Below, in pieces: positions 42,224-52,100 of a DNA stretch of 64,000 nt (within the stretch, counting starts at the first letter, position 1; the number at the start of each line of letters is the position of its first letter). The notes under the pieces are model-generated. The model searched no databases. It was given only the letters and a program-made list of their open reading frames with translations, and was not told the DNA's origin. Origin of the DNA: Chitinophaga sp. YR573 (lineage in GTDB: Bacteria; Bacteroidota; Bacteroidia; Chitinophagales; Chitinophagaceae); contig NZ_FOJF01000002.1 in assembly GCF_900110995.1 (NCBI RefSeq), positions 930,001-994,000 on the forward strand, in the 5' to 3' direction. A program made the translations under genes and the position numbers.

Positions 42224-43921
42224 ATGAATCTCAACATCAGAGCAGAGAAGGAGAATACCTATGATGCCATTGTTGTAGGCTCAGGGATCAGCGGAGGATG
42301 GGCAGCGAAGGAGCTGTGTGAAAAAGGGTTGAAAACGCTGGTACTGGAAAGAGGCCGCAACGTGGAGCATGTGAAAGATTACACCACCGCCATGATGGCG
42401 CCCTGGGAGTTTCCGCACCGTTTGAATCATACATCGGAAATGAGGGAGAACCATCCTATTCAGAGCCAGTGTTATGCATTCGATGAAGCAACACAACAGT
42501 TTTGGGTAAACGATAAGGAGAATCCTTATAACCAGGTGAAACCATTCAACTGGCTGCGGGGATACCATGTAGGGGGCCGTTCACTGATGTGGGGAAGGCA
42601 GGTGTACCGCTGGAGTGATGTAGACTTTACAGCTAATGCAAAGGATGGTCATGGTGTTGACTGGCCTATCCGTTATAAGGATATAGAGCCATGGTACGAC
42701 TATGTTGAATCGTATATAGGTATTAGTGGTCAGGCAGAAGGTTTGCCGCAGTTGCCAGACGGGAAGTTCCTGAAAGCGATGGAAATGAACTGTCTGGAGA
42801 AACATGTGGCAGCACGTATTAAAGAGCAATATCAGGACCGTATCGTTACTATTGGTCGTGTAGCGCATGTGACTGAAAAGCATCACGATCGTGGTCCTTG
42901 TCAGTTCCGTAACCTGTGTGCCAGAGGATGTCCTTTTACCGGTTATTTCAGCAGTAACGGGGTTACTTTACCCGCTGCGGCCAAAACGGGTAATCTTACA
43001 TTACGTCCGGATTCTATTGTGCTGGAAGTGATTTATGATGAGTTGAAAGGCAAAGCCAAGGGTGTACGTATCATGGACGCACATACGCTGGAAACAACGG
43101 AATATTACGCCAATATCATCTTCTTAAATGCTTCTACTATCGGCACTACTGCGGTGTTGTTAAACTCTGTATCCAGCCGCTTCCCTAACGGGTTCGGTAA
43201 CGATAGCGGAGAAGTAGGGCATAACCTGATGGACCATCACTTTGGTGTAGGTGCGGGCGGAGATTTCGATGGTTTCCAGGATGAGTATTACAACAGCGGG
43301 CGTCGTCCTAATGGTATATACATTCCACGCTTCCGGAATATCAGTGAAGCTACTAAACGTAGCGACTATGTGCGTGGGTTTGGTTATCAGGGTGGAGCGG
43401 ATCGTAGCCGTGGTACCAGCTTTGATGGCATTGGTATTACATTGAAAGAAGTGCAGACAGAACCTGGTATGTGGACCATGGGCGTTGGTGCCTGGGGAGA
43501 ACATCTGCCTTATCACGAGAACAAAGTAACGCTTAACAAAGACAAGAAAGATAAGTATGGCCTGCCTACCCTGGACATCGACTGTTCATTCAAGGAGAAT
43601 GAGCTGGCAATGCGTAAGGATATGCTGGAAAGCGCGAAAGAGATGCTGGAAGCTGCCGGTATCAAAAACGTGAATACTTATGATAGTATGCCGCCTCCGG
43701 GCCATTGTATCCATGAAATGGGAACAGCAAGAATGGGACGTGATCCCAGGACATCTGTCCTTAATGAATGGAACCAGGTGCATGCTGCAAAGAATGTGTT
43801 TATTACGGATGGGTCCTGCATGGCATCTTCTGCCTGTCAGAATCCTTCTATCACTTATATGGCTTTAACAGCAAGGGCGGTGGATCATGCGGTGAAAGAG
43901 CTGAAGAAAGGGAATGTGTAA
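42224..43921 (+). CDS. GMC-family FAD dehydrogenase with three-Cys Fe-S pattern (copy 2)
   Basis: This tandem paralogue has exactly the same length (565 residues) as the previous gene and starts three bases after its stop. The FAD loop is VVGSGISGGWAAKELCEKGL, the C226/C232/C236 cluster reads CQFRNLCARGC, and the C-terminal active-site part has IHEMGTARMGRDPRTS and CQNPSITYMAL. Much of the alignment is identical by eye, but substrate-side loops differ, so the copies may oxidise different sugars. Both would depend on the single small Tat subunit. A terminator follows. Confidence 0.92.
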   Translation: MNLNIRAEKENTYDAIVVGSGISGGWAAKELCEKGLKTLVLERGRNVEHVKDYTTAMMAPWEFPHRLNHTSEMRENHPIQSQCYAFDEATQQFWVNDKENPYNQVKPFNWLRGYHVGGRSLMWGRQVYRWSDVDFTANAKDGHGVDWPIRYKDIEPWYDYVESYIGISGQAEGLPQLPDGKFLKAMEMNCLEKHVAARIKEQYQDRIVTIGRVAHVTEKHHDRGPCQFRNLCARGCPFTGYFSSNGVTLPAAAKTGNLTLRPDSIVLEVIYDELKGKAKGVRIMDAHTLETTEYYANIIFLNASTIGTTAVLLNSVSSRFPNGFGNDSGEVGHNLMDHHFGVGAGGDFDGFQDEYYNSGRRPNGIYIPRFRNISEATKRSDYVRGFGYQGGADRSRGTSFDGIGITLKEVQTEPGMWTMGVGAWGEHLPYHENKVTLNKDKKDKYGLPTLDIDCSFKENELAMRKDMLESAKEMLEAAGIKNVNTYDSMPPPGHCIHEMGTARMGRDPRTSVLNEWNQVHAAKNVFITDGSCMASSACQNPSITYMALTARAVDHAVKELKKGNV

Positions 43922-43938
43922 GTGAATACATGAATTTT

Positions 43939-43975
43939 AAAAAAGCTACAGGAGATTTCTTCTGTAGCTTTTTTT
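43939..43975 (+). terminator. Terminator of the GMC dehydrogenase operon
   Basis: AAAAAAGCTACAG (43939-43951) pairs with CTGTAGCTTTTTT (43962-43974) around a ten-base loop. Confidence 0.85.
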
Positions 43976-44160
43976 ATTGCGTAGATAGATTGCGCAGTAG
44001 GTTTGTATCATTGTGTTATGATATTATTATCTACACGAAAGTGTTATTATCGATCTGGAGAAGTATAAATACATTTGCTGCTTATTAAGTTATCCCTACT
44101 ATAGCTGCTAACCAAAGTTAATAGCATTGTTCCTTTTTCAATTATTCATCTATATAATCT

Positions 44161-45126
44161 ATGCGAGTTAAGAAGATTTTATTGTCATTGTTATCTGTAT
44201 TCTTTTTTGCTAATACAGTGTTTTCCCAGGTTACCGGTACCATTACAGTTCAGGGAGATCCTACCAAATTTTATCCCGTTTCATTTTATGATGGGGGATG
44301 GGATAGTAATGTGGCTACAACACTGGAAATCGGACGGTCTGTTATTCACAAAAATGCTGCTAATACTGACTGGTGGGGTTCAATCATTGCCAAGGTAAGG
44401 TTTCACACCACTAACTGGGGGCATGGTTCCAATTTTATTGATGTGGATCTCCGGGAGAAATTCGGCACTCCTAATATAGCATTGATTGCAGGATGGATGG
44501 ATGTAACAACTTTAAATGCGGACCATAAAATATTGATCTGGCTGCGTGGATTAACGCCGTATTATTATAAGGCAGATTATGCAGTGACCCCGGTTGTATA
44601 TGATGGTGTTGCAAATGCGGTTACTTACCAAGAGACCAATGGAGGTACATACACATTTAAAACAGGACCGGATGCTTCCGTAAACCAGTATGGTATGAAT
44701 TATCAGGGTACTGCTTATTTTACAGACATCAGTAATACTAGTTTTTTTGCTGGTAATGTAGGTATTGGTACAAGGGGTACCGGGACCAGCAAACTGGCAG
44801 TTGAAGGTACTATCGCTGCAAGAAAGGTAAAAGTAACGATGGCGGCACCCTGGCCTGACTTTGTCTTTGATTCATCTTATCAGTTACCTGCTTTAAAAGA
44901 AGTGGAGAATTATGTAGCTGTTAATAAGCATTTACCGGATGTACCATCTGCTGCTGAAATACAGAAGGATGGACAGGATCTGGGAGAAATGAACAGGGTA
45001 TTGTTGCATAAAGTAGAAGAGCAAACTTTATACCTCATTGATCTTAAAAAGGAGAGTGAGAAACAGCAGGTTTTAATTGATCAGTTGATGAAGATGGTGC
45101 AGCAATTACAGAATGAGAAGAAGTAA
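44161..45126 (+). CDS. Exported tail-fibre-like protein with conserved C-terminal domain (copy 1)
   Basis: The 321-residue protein has a signal peptide (MRVKKILLSLLSVFFFANTVFS), a beta-rich variable body, a NVGIGT repeat near residue 199, and then a C-terminal domain of about 110 residues. The domain begins with LAVEGTIAARKVKV and contains VFDSSYQLPALKEVENYVAV, then HLPDVPSAAEI and LGEMNRVLLHKVEEQTLYLI. A short coiled coil ends the chain. The domain recurs in two other proteins here. It resembles the chaperone-like tails that assemble phage fibre trimers, so trimer formation is likely. Position before RHS genes suggests a surface role; the function is unknown. Confidence 0.75.
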   Translation: MRVKKILLSLLSVFFFANTVFSQVTGTITVQGDPTKFYPVSFYDGGWDSNVATTLEIGRSVIHKNAANTDWWGSIIAKVRFHTTNWGHGSNFIDVDLREKFGTPNIALIAGWMDVTTLNADHKILIWLRGLTPYYYKADYAVTPVVYDGVANAVTYQETNGGTYTFKTGPDASVNQYGMNYQGTAYFTDISNTSFFAGNVGIGTRGTGTSKLAVEGTIAARKVKVTMAAPWPDFVFDSSYQLPALKEVENYVAVNKHLPDVPSAAEIQKDGQDLGEMNRVLLHKVEEQTLYLIDLKKESEKQQVLIDQLMKMVQQLQNEKK

Positions 45127-45137
45127 TATAGATAAAA

Positions 45138-45168
45138 GGCCGCAGGTGGTATCTGCGGCCGCTCTTTA
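45138..45168 (+). terminator. Hairpin after tail-fibre-like copy 1
   Basis: GGCCGCAG (45138-45145) pairs with CTGCGGCC (45153-45160), loop GTGGTAT, followed by GCTCTTTATTT. Only moderately U-rich. Confidence 0.6.
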
Positions 45169-45228
45169 TTTCTTCAATCATCTAAGTAAGAGATACCTAT
45201 TTCATATTATTTTAAAGACATTCCCTAT

Positions 45229-46632
45229 ATGCGTCAATTTTTACTCTTTGCATTGTTTGTTATTTTATCAGCTCTTCCTGTTTTTGCTATTGACGCAGAC
45301 AGTACTGTCACAAAACTACCAGAGAAATATTTATCCCAGGTACAGCATAAATCCCATCATGTAGAGGAGCAGGTAAACAAACGCACTGAAAAGGCTTTGG
45401 ACAGGTTTGCCAAACAGGAAAAGAAGATGCAGGCCAAATTGTGGAAGGTAGATTCTGTGGCTGCAAAGAACATCTTTACCCGTTCTATAGATAAGTTGAA
45501 TGGGCTGAAATCCGGCCTTAAAAACAAGGTACCGGGTAATGTTCCATTAGGTGGCAATGCAGACCTGGATACTTTGCAGAACTCACTGAAATTCCTGGAT
45601 GGGTCTAAAGACTTGTTGGGTTCATCGAAAGATAAACTTAGCAGTGCTACTCAAAGTGTACAGGATTTGCAGGGAAAGCTACAACAGGCGGAAGAAGTAA
45701 AGGCATATATCCGTGAACGCAGACAGCAATTGAAAGATCAGCTGGCGCAGTATACCGGGTTTGGTAAAGACCTGCAGAATATGAATAAAGAGGCCTATTA
45801 TTATGGGCAGCAGATCAATGAATATAAATCTTTGCTCAAAGATAAAAAGAAGGCGGAAGCTAAAGCCGTAGAGATGTTAAAGAAAGTACCTGCCTATAAT
45901 GATTTCATTCAGAAACATTCACAACTGGCCAGTTTGTTCAATCTCTCTGCTGCCAGTAATACAGCACAAAGCCTGGAAGGTCTGCAAACCCGTTCACAGG
46001 TAGAGCAGTTGGTACAGCAGCGGATTGGCGGTAGCCCTTCTGCACAGGCGGCAGTGAGTCAGCAGATGGAGCAGGCAAGGTCACAGTTCAGCGAATTGAA
46101 AAGCAAGTTCCCTGAGCTGGATAATGCAGGCGACATGCCGGATTTCAAACCAAATCCAATGAAGACGAAAAGCTTTTTGCAGCGTTTGGAATTTGGAGGG
46201 AATGTACAGTTCCAGAAATCCAGTAAGTATTATCCTACAACATCAGACATCGCTGGTCAGGTGGCTTATAAGTTCCATAAGAACGGTAGTGCCGGTGTTG
46301 GGATCTCTTATAAACTGGGCTTAGGTACTGGCTGGAATGATATTGCTATCAGTCATCAGGGAGTAGGTTTGAGAAGTTTTGTTGACTGGAAGCTGAAAGG
46401 GACCTTCTTTATAAACGGTGGTTTTGAAGAGAATTATCTGTCAACGTTTTCTCATGTGGAACAGTTAAAGAACTGGAAGGGCTGGCAGGGGAGTGCATTA
46501 ATAGGTATCAGCAAAAAGTATAAAATCAGTGCAAAGCTGAAAGGAAATATAATGGTGTTGTATGATTTCCTGGCCAGCAGGAATGTTCCATCAACAAGCC
46601 CTGTTAAGTTGAGAATGGGGTATAATTTTTAA
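45229..46632 (+). CDS. Exported coiled-coil protein with C-terminal beta-barrel-like domain
   Basis: The 467-residue protein has a signal peptide (MRQFLLFALFVILSALPVFA). Residues ~40-300 are highly charged and helical with coiled-coil character (for example EQVNKRTEKALDRFAKQEKK and VKAYIRERRQQLKDQLAQY). The C-terminal ~155 residues form alternating strands (LEFGGNVQFQKSSKYYPTT, KLRMGYNF) and end in Phe, as outer-membrane barrel strands do. I do not recognise a named family. A decayed end of a similar barrel is found 1.2 kb downstream. It lies inside the tail-fibre cluster on the same strand. Confidence 0.65.
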   Translation: MRQFLLFALFVILSALPVFAIDADSTVTKLPEKYLSQVQHKSHHVEEQVNKRTEKALDRFAKQEKKMQAKLWKVDSVAAKNIFTRSIDKLNGLKSGLKNKVPGNVPLGGNADLDTLQNSLKFLDGSKDLLGSSKDKLSSATQSVQDLQGKLQQAEEVKAYIRERRQQLKDQLAQYTGFGKDLQNMNKEAYYYGQQINEYKSLLKDKKKAEAKAVEMLKKVPAYNDFIQKHSQLASLFNLSAASNTAQSLEGLQTRSQVEQLVQQRIGGSPSAQAAVSQQMEQARSQFSELKSKFPELDNAGDMPDFKPNPMKTKSFLQRLEFGGNVQFQKSSKYYPTTSDIAGQVAYKFHKNGSAGVGISYKLGLGTGWNDIAISHQGVGLRSFVDWKLKGTFFINGGFEENYLSTFSHVEQLKNWKGWQGSALIGISKKYKISAKLKGNIMVLYDFLASRNVPSTSPVKLRMGYNF

Positions 46633-46652
46633 GATAAATCCAAATTTAAAAT

Positions 46653-47717
46653 ATGACTAAGAAATTTTTACTGCTTGCTTGTGCAAGCTCCTTTTTTACT
46701 GTGGTTAATTGTTTTTCCCAGGGAGTTGCTTTTGATAGTTTGAAGGCTAATACAGGGACTAATAAGACACTGATCTTTACACCAGTTGCCAATTATGGAC
46801 ACAAAATTTACGGTTTTGATGCGGGTACCAGGAGTGACCTTCGTTTTGCTACCCGTGCAAATACGCCTATCTGGTCAGATATCATGACTATCACTTCAGC
46901 AGGAAATGTTGGGATAGGTACTATTAGTCCTACAGAGAAGTTAACACTAAACGGAAATATTTTATTGGCATCGCAAAATTTCATCGGATTTGCATTAAAT
47001 GACCGATTCACTTATGATGGTAAACTTCAGCCAAATTATGGTATGCAGTGGGCGCCGGATAGCTGGAGTGCAGCGGGGAACAGTTTGTGGATGGCCAGTT
47101 ATGGAGGACTGAAATTCTTTACTACAGGTGTTCTCAGGATGGCTATTAATGATGCTGGTAATACAGGTATAGGGACTGCTAGTCCGGTAGTGAAACTGAG
47201 TGTGTATGGTGGCAATAACAATGAAGGTGCGATATCCATTCAATCAGGTGTTGATAGCCGGTTTTATATACAGGAAGGTGATAATATGCTGAAGATAGGA
47301 GGGGTTAATTCAGGCGTAGGCGTTATTAACGTAATTAACACCGGTAATGTAGGCATTGGTACTACTACTACCGGTAGTAATAAATTAGCTGTGGAAGGTA
47401 CTATTGCGGCAAGGAAAGTTAAAGTCACCCAGGCTTCACCATGGCCGGACTTTGTATTTGATTCTTCCTATCAGTTACCATCTTTATGGGAAATTAAAAA
47501 TTATGTAACTGTTAATAAACATTTGCCTGATGTACCGTCTGCCAAAGAAGTAGAAAAGAATGGACAGGATCTGGGAGAGATGAATAGAGTGTTGTTGCAG
47601 AAAGTAGAAGAGCTGACGTTGCATCTGATTGAAATGAATGAAAAGAAAAGTGATTTGGAAAAGAGGGTAGAAATACTGGAACGTTTGTATAATCAGGAGC
47701 ATCCTTCCTGTCATTAA
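46653..47717 (+). CDS. Exported tail-fibre-like protein (copy 2)
   Basis: The 354-residue product has a signal peptide (MTKKFLLLACASSFFTVVNC) and three N(V/T)GIGT repeats near residues 84, 168 and 231, the short beta turns seen in fibre-like Bacteroidota proteins. The C-terminal domain (LAVEGTIAARKVKVTQAS, YQLPSLWEIKNYV, HLPDVPSAKEVEKNGQDLGE) is closely similar to that of copy 1. A coiled coil follows it (MNEKKSDLEKRVEILERLY). The gene follows the coiled-coil/barrel gene by 20 bases. A hairpin terminator lies nine bases after its stop. Confidence 0.75.
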   Translation: MTKKFLLLACASSFFTVVNCFSQGVAFDSLKANTGTNKTLIFTPVANYGHKIYGFDAGTRSDLRFATRANTPIWSDIMTITSAGNVGIGTISPTEKLTLNGNILLASQNFIGFALNDRFTYDGKLQPNYGMQWAPDSWSAAGNSLWMASYGGLKFFTTGVLRMAINDAGNTGIGTASPVVKLSVYGGNNNEGAISIQSGVDSRFYIQEGDNMLKIGGVNSGVGVINVINTGNVGIGTTTTGSNKLAVEGTIAARKVKVTQASPWPDFVFDSSYQLPSLWEIKNYVTVNKHLPDVPSAKEVEKNGQDLGEMNRVLLQKVEELTLHLIEMNEKKSDLEKRVEILERLYNQEHPSCH

Positions 47718-47726
47718 GCAGAAATA

Positions 47727-47754
47727 TGTCACCAACAATATTATGTTGGTGACA
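47727..47754 (+). terminator. Terminator after tail-fibre-like copy 2
   Basis: TGTCACCAACA (47727-47737) pairs perfectly with TGTTGGTGACA (47744-47754); weakly T-rich sequence follows. Confidence 0.65.
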
Positions 47755-47789
47755 ATGAAATATATTTTTTAAGGCAAATCTGTGGCTAA

Positions 47790-47909
47790 ATTTTAGGAGA
47801 TCATGAATGTTTGTTATTTAAGGGGACTACTTCCGGAAAAGCATCTTTAGCACCGCATCAATTACCTAAAACAGATAATATCAAGGCCGGTCTTGGATAT
47901 AACTTCTAA
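47790..47909 (+). pseudogene. Remnant of an outer-membrane barrel gene (3' end only)
   Basis: An open frame of 39 codons without a start ends KTDNIKAGLGYNF-stop. This resembles the end of the barrel gene at 45229 (VKLRMGYNF) and is a normal last strand of Bacteroidota outer-membrane barrels. Upstream the frame meets a stop at 47787-47789 and nothing similar continues. It looks like the 3' scar of a deleted barrel gene between two tail-fibre copies. Confidence 0.55.
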
Positions 47910-47933
47910 TCAATATACCTTAAATTTTAATTC

Positions 47934-49118
47934 ATGAAATCAGTTTTTTTCGTGTTATCCCTGTTGTGTGCATCGTTGTGCGTGGATGCTCAGTATTATA
48001 ATGATGTGTATTCTTATTATACTAATGGAACGCCTGTAAATGGGGTAAAGATCAAAACCAATTTGCCCTTTACTTCTGTTTCACAGATGCCGACCATTAT
48101 GATAGAAGGCTTCCAATACAGTACAGGTTCCCCTATTAACCTGACGCTGGTATATAACATAAATGGCACCGTATTTAACAATGCTTCGGTAAGTACTTCC
48201 GGTGCTGCAAATCCACCGGTTTATCTGGCTGCAGAAAATGGGAAAGTGGTCATTTTTATAGACAGTAAAACTATTTACCAGCGTTTACATATCCGTGCTT
48301 ATGCAACGGGGCTGTCTGCCGAAACAGCGGCTAATTTCACCGGATGGACAGCTGTAGATTCTACACTATCTGGTAGTGCTACTGCCACCTTGCTGGTTCC
48401 TTACTTAAATAAGTTTGCAGGTAATGTCTATCTGCCGGGTACAGGTATCTGGAATAGTGCGGGGAAGCTGGGTGTAGGCACACTAACGCCACGTGCTACT
48501 GTTGATATTGGTACCATGGTAACAGATACAACCACATTAGTATTAGCCAGGTTACCAGAAGGTGATTATGCTGGCATAGGTACTTGCTTAAGCGCTCATG
48601 CTTATAATACCGTACCCGTGAATTCCGTGTCATTTTCACTGGAACATAAATACTACGGTAATCTTAACAGTGCGATCAACTTTTTCAGGGGTTCAAGTAC
48701 TCTGGGAGGATTTATGACATTTTCTACGAATAACGGTACCGAAAGAATGCGCATTGATGGCAGCGGTAATGTGGGTATTGGTACTACGACTCCAGGTACT
48801 TATAAACTAGCAGTAGAAGGTACTATAGGTGCCAGAAGAGTGCAGGTGAAACAAACCAGCTGGGCAGATTTTGTATTCCAGGAGGATTATCAGTTAACCC
48901 CTTTAACCGAAGTAGAAAATTATATTAATGCGAATAAACATTTATCGGGTATTCCTTCTGCTGAGGAAGTGGTAAAAGATGGGATTGATGTAGGGGAAAT
49001 GAATAAGAAGCTGTTGCAGAAAGTGGAGGAGTTGACATTATACCTGATAGAGATGAAAAAAGAGAATAATGATTTAAAGAAAAGAATGGATGCACTTGAA
49101 CATGCAACACCCCAATGA
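47934..49118 (+). CDS. Exported tail-fibre-like protein (copy 3)
   Basis: The 394-residue product has a signal peptide (MKSVFFVLSLLCASLCVDA), a long beta-rich variable body, LGVGTLTP near residue 180 and NVGIGTTTP near 279. The shared C-terminal domain follows (LAVEGTIGARRVQVKQTS, DYQLTPLTEVENYINANKHL, GIPSAEEVVKDGIDVGEMN), then a coiled coil. It is more diverged than copies 1 and 2. The large RHS-type gene starts 50 bases later on the same strand. Confidence 0.75.
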   Translation: MKSVFFVLSLLCASLCVDAQYYNDVYSYYTNGTPVNGVKIKTNLPFTSVSQMPTIMIEGFQYSTGSPINLTLVYNINGTVFNNASVSTSGAANPPVYLAAENGKVVIFIDSKTIYQRLHIRAYATGLSAETAANFTGWTAVDSTLSGSATATLLVPYLNKFAGNVYLPGTGIWNSAGKLGVGTLTPRATVDIGTMVTDTTTLVLARLPEGDYAGIGTCLSAHAYNTVPVNSVSFSLEHKYYGNLNSAINFFRGSSTLGGFMTFSTNNGTERMRIDGSGNVGIGTTTPGTYKLAVEGTIGARRVQVKQTSWADFVFQEDYQLTPLTEVENYINANKHLSGIPSAEEVVKDGIDVGEMNKKLLQKVEELTLYLIEMKKENNDLKKRMDALEHATPQ

Positions 49119-49168
49119 TAAGGGTATAATGTCGAATAGTTAACAGGCCAATATTAGAATATTAAACT

Positions 49169-52100
49169 ATGAATAGGATACTTGTTTTTTTTATGTTTTG
49201 TTGCATCCCGGTACTTTACGTTGCAGCACAAAACAAACCGATAGTACCATTAAGCCCTGAGACAGCTGAGTTATTTAAATATAATGATATGCCTGTTAGT
49301 ATGATGACAGGTGTACCTCAGATCAGTTATCCTTTGTATGAGATCAATACAGGTAAAATCAAACTACCTCTTTCATTGAGTTATCATGCATCCGGGATTA
49401 AAGTTACACAAAGAGCTACCTGGGTGGGGTTGGGTTGGTCATTAGCGCCTGGAGGTAGTATAGGAAGGGCTGTAAGGGGGAATGTGGATGAGAAGGATGT
49501 ATATGGCTGGTTTAATCATATGTCCTCTCTCGATACAATACCATTGATTCAGAGTTATTATACCATGATGAATTGGGCAAATAATACTCCTGATCCGCAA
49601 CCGGATTTTTTCGATTATAGTTTTTCTGGTAAATCAGGACGATTCATTTATTCAAGAACATCAAAATCATTTGTTACTATTCCTTATCAGTCTGTTCAAA
49701 TAAAAAGAATAGCTGCTGATAATACATATCAGATCACAGATGATGATGGAACAAGATATTTTTTCGAACGTAAAAAGCTGGTTACTAACGATACTGAAGG
49801 ATTTCAACAATATGTGCAGGAATGGAACCTTACCCGGATTATTTCAGATGATAGCAGTGACACATTATACCTGAATTATGATTACCCTGCTACATCCAAT
49901 CCTGATTGGAGTACGGAAACGACTACAACATATTCCAGGAGCTATATGATGAAGACTGGTGAGGTCAATTATGTTAAAGGTGAATTGACATCTTCCAGCA
50001 GTCAATCTCAGTATGATGCATCCAAATTAAAAGAGATCGTTTTCCGGCAGGGGAAGGTTACATTTTATGCCAATACAGTGAGAAATGATTACGGCAATAA
50101 TTTACTGGATAGCATCGTAGTTTATAGCAAGGATGGGTCAGGTTATCAGAGAGTAAAGAAGGTTTCTTTTGCATATGACTATTTTTCTGATGGAAATACA
50201 TCTCCTGGTTTTGTAGACTACAGGTTGAAACTATTATCTTTTATGACTGAAGATATTAATGGTGGACAGCCTGAAAAATATCAGTTCGGTTATGTGAATA
50301 CACCCATACCTTCTATAACGTCTTTTGCGGCTGATTATTGGGGCTTTTATAACGGCGCCACATCCAATGCTAGTCTGATGCCTAATATATTGCCGCAAGA
50401 TGCTGCATTGAGTAAATACGGAGTTTTGGGTGATGCGAACCGGCAGCCCTCTGATTCTTTTATTATGGCAGGGTTGTTAAACAGGATTACCTATCCAACA
50501 GGAGGGTATACTACATTGAAATTTGAACCCAATAAATATATAAAGTCCTGGACGAATACTGTAGATACCTCATTAGGGATATTCAAAATATATGGAGGGG
50601 GCAGACTTGCTACAACCACTCAGACGATCAATTTTAAAACGGTTTCACCTACCGGTGCGTCAACGGCCTGGGCTACTATTCATTTTACGCTTTCTCCTTT
50701 TTCTGCAAATCCAGTATCAACAGCACAGTTGGTGACCTTTAAGGATTCAACGACAGGTACAATTATACAATCATGGAGTTCGGATACTTATTCTGATTAT
50801 CAGAATGCGCATGTTATCGAATATCAATATGAATGTAATACAAGTCATGTATACCAATTAACCGCAACGGTAAAGGATCTGGTTACGACTTATATTGATG
50901 CATATGTAAAGGGTACTACAATTGAGTCATCCATGCAATTAAATTCCGGGGGAGGAATAAGAATACAAACAATTTCATCTTACAATACAGATAGCACACT
51001 TCAGAAACAGGAAGTGTATAAATATGCAGCCGGAGAAACCGGTATGGGTAGTATGCCTTTCAGCCCGGAGGAGATAATCTATGGCAACTTTTATGGACAT
51101 GCTACTGCTGAAGCTAAGCCGGGGCCAACAGCATGTACAATTCAGACTGGTCAGAAAATTACATTTGTTGGCCCGCCGGTTTATTCTAATATCAACTTCC
51201 AGGGAGCCAATGTATTATATCCATACGTGACTAAATATGAGTACGGAAATAATGTATCTAACGGTAAGACGATCTATCAATATAATCTTCCTAATGATTA
51301 TGTTGTTATTCCAACTCCGGGTAGTCTGGGAGGAAAGGAAAGGATTAATAATACACTGTTTGATGAGCAGTTGTATACAGTACATACTTATAAATACAAT
51401 GTTGGGGATAGTTCATATCGCCTGTTAAAACAGGTGACCAATAGTTACGGTTTATACAATTTCAATACAGAGAAGGGATACCAACTATGGAGTATACTAG
51501 AGTGGCTGACTTTAGAACATTGCAATGCTGAACAGGCTACTGATTTTAATTATATGATGTATAATATAAAAAGTGGGGGATATCGTCTGACTGCTACGAA
51601 ACAACAGGAATATGATGATAATGGTATAGTCCTGGAAGATAGTATTGGTTATACCTATAATAATTATGCGTTGCCCTCAAAAATATGGCACATGAACAGC
51701 AAAAAGGATTCTGTATATGATATCATGTATTATCCAGGTAATCATGCGCTGAATGATCCTAATGCGGGTATACTAAATCAGATGGTCCGCAGAAATATGA
51801 TCCGGCAGCCATATTGGAAAGGCAATTATAAAAATGGCATATTACTGAGTTATCAACGTACAATGTATGATAACCTGTGGGGAACAAATGATAGCCTTAT
51901 AGCCCCTAAAACAGACAGTATATGGGGATATGGGGGGAATGATGGAGTACCGGTAAGTACAGTTTCATACCAGGCGTATGGAAAGTATGGTAACATCATG
52001 CAGATGACTGATCCAAAAGGAGTTCCTTCAAGCTATACCTGGACAACTGACGGTACTTATCCTGTATCACAATCTATAGGAGCCAATATTAATGAGGTAT

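Noticed and set aside
41466..43516. Long antisense frames across the GMC genes
   Set aside because: They are shadows of strongly coding plus-strand genes and show Cys/His-rich, unnatural translations.
40523..43921. The two GMC genes as an assembly duplication
   Set aside because: The copies differ at many positions and in their substrate-side loops, so they are real paralogues.
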